DNA of 18,943 bases, from contig JBELML010000124.1 in assembly GCA_042095835.1 (NCBI GenBank), forward strand, positions 1 to 18,943, in the 5' to 3' direction. The DNA comes from DATFKA01 sp042095835. GTDB lineage: Bacteria > Bacteroidota > Bacteroidia > Chitinophagales > Saprospiraceae. The position numbers were made by a program, and so were the translations under genes. Under the pieces are notes generated by a model, which searched no databases, was not told the origin of the DNA, and saw nothing but the letters and a program-made list of their open reading frames with translations. Within the stretch, counting starts at the first letter, position 1. Every line of letters starts with the position of its first letter. Of this stretch, positions 13,416 through 18,943 are shown in pieces.

Positions 13416-13850
13416 ATGGTCAAGCAAAGCTCTTTCTCTCGATTCCATGATGCTTTCCTTATTGATTCAACTATTCAAAAAGAAGTTGCCGCTAGTGTTG
13501 TCTTTGGGCAATCTTCTCTTTCCTGTAAAGGGAGTGGTATTTGTAGAGTAGATATGGCTGTATTAAAGGCCAATGCCACAGATGAAACACCTGAGGGAGC
13601 TTGGGTTTGTAAACCGTACAATGTGCAATTAAAGTGCAGTTATCAGGGGCATTTGGTCTTGCGTATCTTGCATACCTCCATTGACCAATACCTATTATAC
13701 AAGCAATTTGAGAACGGAAGATTTATTGTCGATGAGGAATTTGTCTTACCAGCCTGGTTGGTAAATCGTTTAAAACTCAAGTCTACTCGTATTGCTCAAG
13801 GAAATTATACCTACACAGAGGACGAAATCGGGCTAACTATCCGTTTTTAA
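13416..13850 (+). CDS. hypothetical protein with four cysteines
   Basis: A 144-residue soluble protein, no signal peptide or membrane segment. Its cysteines are at 37, 43, 65 and 74, the first pair in a Gly-rich CKGSGIC motif. Two pairs with short spacings could bind a metal or form disulfides, but the protein appears cytoplasmic, so a metal is the better guess (inference). The C-terminal half has beta-strand character (HLVLRILHTSI, RFIVDEEFVLP, NYTYTEDEIGLTIRF). The ATG start lies after a plausible promoter. It sits between the helical-repeat gene and a large leader region. I do not recognise the family. Confidence 0.68.
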   Translation: MVKQSSFSRFHDAFLIDSTIQKEVAASVVFGQSSLSCKGSGICRVDMAVLKANATDETPEGAWVCKPYNVQLKCSYQGHLVLRILHTSIDQYLLYKQFENGRFIVDEEFVLPAWLVNRLKLKSTRIAQGNYTYTEDEIGLTIRF

Positions 13851-13910
13851 GCCGCCCAATCTCTGCTGTCCTACCCTTTTTTAGGTAAATCCCTCATTTT
13901 TATATCCATT

Positions 13911-13943
13911 TTTGTATATAAATAAACCTTTTATCTATATTTG
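13911..13943 (+). promoter_or_regulatory. strong Bacteroidota promoter
   Basis: -33 box TTTG (13911-13914), 21-nt spacer, -7 element TATATTTG (13936-13943), both exact. Transcription would start near 13949, about 290 nt before the next start codon. Confidence 0.75.
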
Positions 13944-13948
13944 TAGAA

Positions 13949-14101
13949 CCTACTTAAATGGACGATAAGGTTTATTTGAGTTTTGGGAACCACTTAAATA
14001 GGAGAAATCCTATATATAGAGCTATCTACAAATACCAATCTGTTATTTCCACGAAAGCTAGCTACAAGAGCTAGTAGGCAGGAAAGGTTATTGCCTTTTT
14101 T
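13949..14101 (+). ncRNA. candidate small RNA or structured leader
   Basis: A transcript of about 150 nt starting after a strong promoter would contain three hairpins: ATAGGA-GAAA-TCCTAT (13998-14013, a GNRA tetraloop), CTAGCT-ACAAG-AGCTAG (14058-14074) and AGGCA/TGCCT (14076-14096) followed by six T. It also has two near-copies of GAACC(T)ACTTAAAT, at 13947 and 13987. The last hairpin could terminate the RNA, or act as an attenuator for the large surface-protein gene. No ORF covers it. It matches no RNA family that I recognise. Confidence 0.45.
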
Positions 14102-14167
14102 GTTAGCACCCTTCGCGTTAGTTACTTCTTCATTGCAATGATTTGTAAACCTAAGTCCAAAGTAGCC

Positions 14168-14197
14168 GTATACCCATTTTAGGTATACCCTATTTTA
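14168..14197. repeat. imperfect 15-bp tandem repeat with internal palindrome
   Basis: GTATACCC occurs at 14168-14175 and 14183-14190 followed in both by a T/A-rich ATTTTA-like end. GTATACC and GGTATAC also form an inverted repeat with a 7-nt gap. The 15-bp period and position 40-70 nt upstream of the start codon suit a regulator site. Confidence 0.5.
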
Positions 14198-14237
14198 TTT
14201 TCGTTTTGACCCTGTAGCCGATTTAAACTGTAATTTC

Positions 14238-17200
14238 ATGAAAAGAATCTTTAATGTAGCGTCATTAGCCTTCCTTTGGCTGTTTTCAACTCACTTTAGC
14301 ATTGCACCTAATGCTACAGCCAAAGAATTGTCGAATACTTCCGAAGTACTTAGTCTAGGTTGTCAAGATGTGATTAATGTCATTTTGAATGATCAATGTC
14401 AGTTCAGGTTGACCCCTCAGTCTATTTTGGCGGGCAATATACCTGCCTGTTTAGACACTTCTGATTTTGTAATCCTAATAGATGATATAGACCCTAGCAA
14501 TGGAGCCGTCGTAGATGGTTATGGGGATTTTAGTTACTATCTGGGTTTAAAAGATTCTGCTACTTGTACCGATTTCTCCTCTTGCTGGGGAGTGGTACAT
14601 GCTGAAGATAAAACCCCGCCCATTATTGAAGCCCCAAAAGATACGCTGCTCTTCCTTTCTTGTTTGCAAGTAGATAGCATTTATAATAATCCTAAAAGTT
14701 TAGCCATAACGGATACCGCTACCATTTTTGACAACTGCTTTACAGATGTGTTGCCCTTGCTACAGTTTTCAGATCTTATTGTGGAGAATGACCATTGTGA
14801 TACCATTATCATCAAGCGTACCTTCTTTGGGGTAGATGCCGAAGGAAACGAAGCCAACGACTTCCAATTAATCAAGTTTCTACGTCCTACTTTGGACTCC
14901 TTGAATATTTTATCCACCCTCCATATCAATGTAGATTGCGAAGAGGCCAAAACATTGCCTACTGACGCTGCTGGCAATGTAGATCCGAGCCTGAGTGGCT
15001 ATCCTTATTATATTAATTACTATGGAGATACCATCGAAGTTGTGCAAGGCTTGTGTGGACTTTCTCCATCTTATAATGATGTGCGGTTTGAGATTTGTGA
15101 AAGTCAGTACAAGTTAGAAAGAACTTGGACTGTCAATGATTGGTGCACTGGTGGCGTGAAAATATTTAAGCAGACCATCAAAGTTGGAGACTTGCAATCT
15201 CCAAAAATAGGCTTACCTATGGAGCCATTTGAAGTGACAACCAACTCTGGCGAGTGTGCAGCTACTCTAGCGGTACCCATTCCTGAGATTGAAGAGTTTT
15301 GCTCTGATATAAGTATGTCAGTGCAGTTATTTAAGATTTCTCAGAGTATATTCCAGCGCATCGATACCACACTTGTGGGTTCTTTGACAGATGAAGGGCA
15401 AGCACTCCTATTCAGAACCTTACCAATTGGGGAGTATTTCCTAATCTATCAGGTGACAGATGAGTGTAAAAATCAAGCTGTCGATACACTAGATATCCTT
15501 ATCGAAGATTATAGCAAACCCATCGCCAAGTGTACAGACCTTTTACATGTCACTCTTGATAATAATGGTTTTGCCAAAGTCACCGCAGAGGATGTAGACG
15601 AGGGGAGTTGGGACAATTGTCAGTTGGACAGTCTCTTGGTCAGTCGATTGATAGAAACAGGAGACGATTGTGTACGCTTAGATGAATCCTTCTATACCGA
15701 CTGGGAACCCGAAGTGTATTTTAGTTGCTGTGATTTGAAAGATTCTATAGAAGTCGTTTTGAGAGCTGTGGATTGGAAAGGCAATGAAAGTAGATGTTGG
15801 ATGAATGTAATCCTAGAAGATAAAATTGCACCACTTTGTATGCCTCCTGCCGATGCTATTGTGGATTGTGACAGTTTCGGTCGAGGATTTGACTTTGAAG
15901 ATATCCCTTCTTTGCAAAGCCAATTTGGATTAGCAAGAGGCATCGATGCCTGTAGCGATTTAATTATAGAGGAGCTGCCTCTTGAAAAAGACTTATATGG
16001 TTGTGGCTTTGGGGATATCATCCGGAGTTTTAGAATTACAGATTCGGCCGGCAATGTAAGTGGGGGCGATTGTGAACAAAAAATCACCATCCTACCTGTC
16101 CATAACTATGATATCAAATTTCCTAAAGATTATACCACAGACTGTTTAGAGTCTTTTTCGCCAGACTCCTTAGAAGTATATAGCCGTGGTTGTGATCTTC
16201 TAGCAATTGAGGCCGTAGACGATAAATTAATCAATGGGGGAGAAAATTGTTTTAAAATATTCCGGAAACACCGAGTGATCAACTGGTGCGAATACAATGG
16301 TATTGATGAGCCCATTATCATACCAAGAGACGTCGATTGTGATACCTTCCCTGGTGCAAATGATATCTGGGTGCTTGTTCGTCCAGATTCGTTGGGCACG
16401 AAAGTCTTCCTAGATTCTACTAGTAGTGAGTTGGATAGTATACCTGTTAGAGATTCTATCAACATCAACTGCTTTGATCAGTACGCCAACCCTTGGGGCT
16501 ATTGGGTAGATTCGGATACCGTTCCTGAATTTGCTTCTCGAGGTTTTTGGGAGTACACCCAAATCATAAAAGTGTCTGACCAAATACCGCCAGTCATCTT
16601 TGTTGATGATACGGTGTCCTACTGTATTAATGAACCCGATTGTTCGGCCAATGTCTTTGTTTCCTTTTCTATAATTGATGAATGTGTAGAAGGCAATATC
16701 ACGATACATACCTTTTTTGAAGGAATTAGTGATGAATTTGAAGAGTTTAGCGAGGATCCTTGGTCCTTGGTAGGTCGATATCCGAAATATCAGATGGTTG
16801 GGGTCATACCCGAAGGAAACTATCGAGTCGAGATTGTAGCAGATGATCAATGTGGCAACGAAAGCACCATCAGTTATTTTCTTGAGGTGGTGGATTGTTC
16901 GCCTCCAGGACTTTTGTGTCGCGATGGTCTAGTCGCAGAGTTAGTACCCTTGGAGGAGGGAACAGATATCGACGGCGATGGCGACGAAGATTTAGGAGCG
17001 ATAGAGGTATGGGTGAGCGACTTATTAGCTAGTGAATCAATAGACGAATGTAGTGGACCCGTACAATTCTCAATTAACCGAGAAGGAGAAATACCAAATA
17101 TTGATCAAAAAGCGCTGATGCTTACCTGTGATGATGGTGATTTGCTGAACGTTGAAGTCTACGCCTGGGACGGAGCCGATAATCCCTTCAATACGCAACC

Positions 17201-18500
17201 CGATGGTACAGAAGGTGGTCCAAATTATGATTTCTGTAGGACCTTTATTCGAATACAAAACAATGCTGGTGCTTTTTGTAATCCAGGAGCATTTGTAGAG
17301 GTAGCGGGCTTAATCCAGGATCCTTCTGGAGCGCCTATCTCCAATTCGATGGTACAGCTTAGTGGTAATGATCCAAGCTATCAGATGTCGAATGACAATG
17401 GGGAGTTTTATTTTCCACAAATCGGCATAGGTCACGATTATAGCTTTATTCCATCCAAAGAGGATGACTTACTCAAAGGAGTGAGTACATTGGATATCAT
17501 TTATATCACTAAACATATTTTAGGGGTCAAACCATTTGACTCTCCTTACCAGTTTTTGGCTGCCGATATCAACCAGTCTTCTTCTGTTTCTACTTACGAT
17601 GCTATTTTGCTGCGTAAGGCAATACTAAGACTAGATACAGAGGTCAATAAAATGGCTGGTTGGCGCTTTGTCGATGCACAAGTCGATTTTGCTGATCAGG
17701 ATAATCCTTGGGAAGCCTATCAAGCTTCTGTGATTAATATCAATAATTTGGACGTAGATCGTTACGATCTACGTTTTGTTGGTATCAAAATGGGTGACGT
17801 GAGTAGTGTGAGTGGCTTAAGATCTGCACCCTATAGTGCTGATGCGCTCCACTTATTAGGGCAAAATAGATTCCTCCAAAAAGGCGAGACACAGGTCTTG
17901 CAATTTAACTTGGAGGAGATAGCTGAGATAGAAGGGCTACAAATGGCATTCAGCTTGGATCCTGATTTTGTAGCGGCTTATGATTTAAAAAGCTCCGCTA
18001 GTATCGGGAGGGAGTTTATACAACAGGATCGTAACCACTTTGTTGTAAGTTGGGATCGGTATAGTGCTTCCAATGATATTTCCTTTAATTCTATTATAGA
18101 AGTAGTACTTACGGCCAAAGAAGCGACCTGGACCTCGAATGCCATTCGAGTTAATCCGGTGATTTTACAAAGCGAGGTCTATTCGGAAGAAGGTGTACAC
18201 GATTTACAATTAAAATGGCTGGACAATCAAATTGCAGATTTATCTAATTGGTCAGCTAAGGTATTTCCTAATCCTTTCCGAGATCAAGTCAATATAACTA
18301 TCCACTCTATAGCGGCTAGTCCGATGGATATCGAGATTATTGACGTTGCAGGTAAAGCTTTTTATGCACAAAAAGTTAGTCTTTCTAAAGGAGAACAGAC
18401 GATTGAGTTGCCATTAAATACAGTTCTGCCTTCTGGTGTTTATTTGTTAAGAATGGTGCAGAATGATGAAATTATGACAAAAAGGATCGTGAAATATTAG
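14238..18500 (+). CDS. large T9SS-secreted surface protein with dockerin-like and cohesin-like segments
   Basis: 1420 residues. A signal peptide (MKRIFNVASLAFLWLFSTHFSI) is followed by a long region (about 35-1015) of Ig/HYR-like modules with regularly placed Cys, Asp and the phrase DxxGN, for example TDSAGNVS and ADDQCGNEST. An acidic loop DIDGDGDED at about 909 resembles a calcium site. Around 1024-1065 (LIQDPSGAPISNSMVQLSG) is a carboxypeptidase-regulatory-like fold. Residues 1081-1130 (GVSTLDIIYITKHILG, AADINQSSSVSTYDAILL) form a dockerin-like duplicated pair. About 1225-1325 looks cohesin-like (GLQMAFSLDPDFV). The end, from about 1337 (NWSAKVFPNPF ... MTKRIVKY), is a T9SS type A sorting domain. 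An adhesin or matrix role is likely. The gene is monocistronic, with a strong promoter far upstream and a hairpin downstream. Confidence 0.87.
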   Translation: MKRIFNVASLAFLWLFSTHFSIAPNATAKELSNTSEVLSLGCQDVINVILNDQCQFRLTPQSILAGNIPACLDTSDFVILIDDIDPSNGAVVDGYGDFSYYLGLKDSATCTDFSSCWGVVHAEDKTPPIIEAPKDTLLFLSCLQVDSIYNNPKSLAITDTATIFDNCFTDVLPLLQFSDLIVENDHCDTIIIKRTFFGVDAEGNEANDFQLIKFLRPTLDSLNILSTLHINVDCEEAKTLPTDAAGNVDPSLSGYPYYINYYGDTIEVVQGLCGLSPSYNDVRFEICESQYKLERTWTVNDWCTGGVKIFKQTIKVGDLQSPKIGLPMEPFEVTTNSGECAATLAVPIPEIEEFCSDISMSVQLFKISQSIFQRIDTTLVGSLTDEGQALLFRTLPIGEYFLIYQVTDECKNQAVDTLDILIEDYSKPIAKCTDLLHVTLDNNGFAKVTAEDVDEGSWDNCQLDSLLVSRLIETGDDCVRLDESFYTDWEPEVYFSCCDLKDSIEVVLRAVDWKGNESRCWMNVILEDKIAPLCMPPADAIVDCDSFGRGFDFEDIPSLQSQFGLARGIDACSDLIIEELPLEKDLYGCGFGDIIRSFRITDSAGNVSGGDCEQKITILPVHNYDIKFPKDYTTDCLESFSPDSLEVYSRGCDLLAIEAVDDKLINGGENCFKIFRKHRVINWCEYNGIDEPIIIPRDVDCDTFPGANDIWVLVRPDSLGTKVFLDSTSSELDSIPVRDSININCFDQYANPWGYWVDSDTVPEFASRGFWEYTQIIKVSDQIPPVIFVDDTVSYCINEPDCSANVFVSFSIIDECVEGNITIHTFFEGISDEFEEFSEDPWSLVGRYPKYQMVGVIPEGNYRVEIVADDQCGNESTISYFLEVVDCSPPGLLCRDGLVAELVPLEEGTDIDGDGDEDLGAIEVWVSDLLASESIDECSGPVQFSINREGEIPNIDQKALMLTCDDGDLLNVEVYAWDGADNPFNTQPDGTEGGPNYDFCRTFIRIQNNAGAFCNPGAFVEVAGLIQDPSGAPISNSMVQLSGNDPSYQMSNDNGEFYFPQIGIGHDYSFIPSKEDDLLKGVSTLDIIYITKHILGVKPFDSPYQFLAADINQSSSVSTYDAILLRKAILRLDTEVNKMAGWRFVDAQVDFADQDNPWEAYQASVININNLDVDRYDLRFVGIKMGDVSSVSGLRSAPYSADALHLLGQNRFLQKGETQVLQFNLEEIAEIEGLQMAFSLDPDFVAAYDLKSSASIGREFIQQDRNHFVVSWDRYSASNDISFNSIIEVVLTAKEATWTSNAIRVNPVILQSEVYSEEGVHDLQLKWLDNQIADLSNWSAKVFPNPFRDQVNITIHSIAASPMDIEIIDVAGKAFYAQKVSLSKGEQTIELPLNTVLPSGVYLLRMVQNDEIMTKRIVKY

Positions 18501-18539
18501 TAATACCTTTTTGTAACAAGACATTCGCTGTTAAATGCT

Positions 18540-18580
18540 AAAACGCTAGACCCCTCTTGGTTAGGAGGACTTAGTGTTTT
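18540..18580 (+). terminator. hairpin after the surface-protein gene
   Basis: AAAACGCTA (18540-18548) pairs with the segment 18572-18580, and CCTC/GAGG extends the stem inside. The T-rich 3' arm substitutes for a long T-tract; about 40 nt after the stop codon. Confidence 0.6.
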
Positions 18581-18711
18581 GGGATTTAAAAGAAAAGCAT
18601 ATAGTTTTTTTTAAATCGAATTATTTTTTAAATTAGTAAAGAGATTGAGTGACCTTTAACGGGTTAAGACGTCCAAAACACATAAAAACGAACTCTCCTT
18701 GAAAAATTTAT

Positions 18712-18739
18712 TTTGAGTCGCAAAAAATTATTATATTTG
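18712..18739 (+). promoter_or_regulatory. promoter for a gene beyond the window
   Basis: Exact -7 element TATATTTG (18732-18739) with TTTG at 18712-18715, a 16-nt spacer that is slightly short. The GCAGCGCAAAA that follows is a context I associate with housekeeping Bacteroidota promoters (recollection, unverified). Confidence 0.6.
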
Positions 18740-18744
18740 CAGCG

Positions 18745-18943
18745 CAAAAGTTCTCTCTATTAAATCTCCTTGTAAACCCTGTAATTGTTCCGCATAAGAT
18801 TTATTCTATAATCTAGGACGCAGGGATACTATTTTTCTAGTACCGATATTTATTTTTGAGCCCTCTTTAGGGGTATTTTAGTTTGTAATGGGCGCAGTTG
18901 CGATTTGTCCCCAAAATTTAGTTAACATTTGCGATGTTAAATA
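18745..18943 (+). promoter_or_regulatory. structured leader running off the window
   Basis: No ORF is seen. A nested stem-loop spans 18777-18825: CCCTG/CAGGG outside, GTTC/GGAC in the middle and AGATT/AATCT inside. Further hairpins are CCCT/AGGG (18861-18872) and TTAACAT/ATGTTAA (18922-18940). The gene it serves lies beyond 18943. Confidence 0.4.

Larger units (their letters stand above)
13851..14237. other. long intergenic region before the surface-protein gene
   Basis: Apart from the promoter and candidate RNA, it contains a tandem duplication at 14168-14197 and AT-rich sequence before the ATG at 14238. I find no exact -7 element close to that ATG; TATTTTCG near 14195 differs by one base. 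Confidence 0.55.

Noticed and set aside
16410..16850. minus-strand open frame of 146 codons
   Set aside because: It lies wholly opposite the HYR-like region of the surface-protein gene, with no start context or domain.
14238..18500. cellulosome scaffold
   Set aside because: Only single dockerin-like and cohesin-like segments are seen, with no catalytic modules or neighbouring cellulase genes.

Overview
The window looks like a chromosomal segment of a Bacteroidota bacterium, probably of the Saprospiraceae/Lewinellaceae group (lineage is inference). Two proteins end in type IX secretion (T9SS) type A sorting domains. Starts lack Shine-Dalgarno sequences. At least seven sites match the Bacteroidota -7 promoter element TAnnTTTG. 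The gene families (BlaI/M56 pair, LytTR regulator, DUF2141, large HYR/dockerin-like adhesin) fit the same group.

Layout. (1) 187-1147: eight tRNA genes in one orientation, Pro-Glu-Phe-Lys-Asp-Gln-Ile-Met. Several carry unusual bases or mismatches, and there is no rRNA or phage gene in view. (2) 1148-1535: repeat-rich spacer with two consecutive hairpins. (3) 1536-5628: a membrane-anchored GH113-like glycoside hydrolase (+), a GNAT acetyltransferase (-) and a GT-C-like polytopic membrane protein (+). (4) 5739-9790: the best-organised regulatory unit. Three near-identical palindromes are interleaved with a Bacteroidota promoter, followed by a BlaI/MecI-type repressor, a BlaR1-like M56 metalloprotease with a long Pro-rich and coiled-coil C-terminus, then an acidic T9SS-secreted protein with foldable leader RNA, closed by a strong terminator. 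(5) 9914-11434 (-): a DUF2141 protein, an orphan LytTR response regulator and a small membrane protein with its own promoter. (6) 11676-13850 (+): an alpha-helical repeat-like protein and a small four-cysteine protein, neither assigned. (7) 13911-18500: a strong promoter, a structured ~150-nt RNA or leader, then a 1420-residue T9SS surface protein with dockerin-like and cohesin-like segments. (8) 18540-18943: a hairpin, a promoter and a structured leader for a gene beyond the window.

Working together. The BlaI/M56/acidic-protein cluster reads as an autoregulated envelope-sensing module: the repressor sits on its own promoter, the membrane protease would relieve it, and the periplasmic part of the protease resembles the secreted partner in composition. 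In four genes a TAnnTTTG element overlaps or touches the longest-ORF start, and in a fifth a possible -33 TTG does, so I moved those starts downstream. The most unusual items are the divergent tRNA array, the operator/promoter interleaving, the competing hairpins before the acidic-protein gene and the candidate RNA at 13949-14101.
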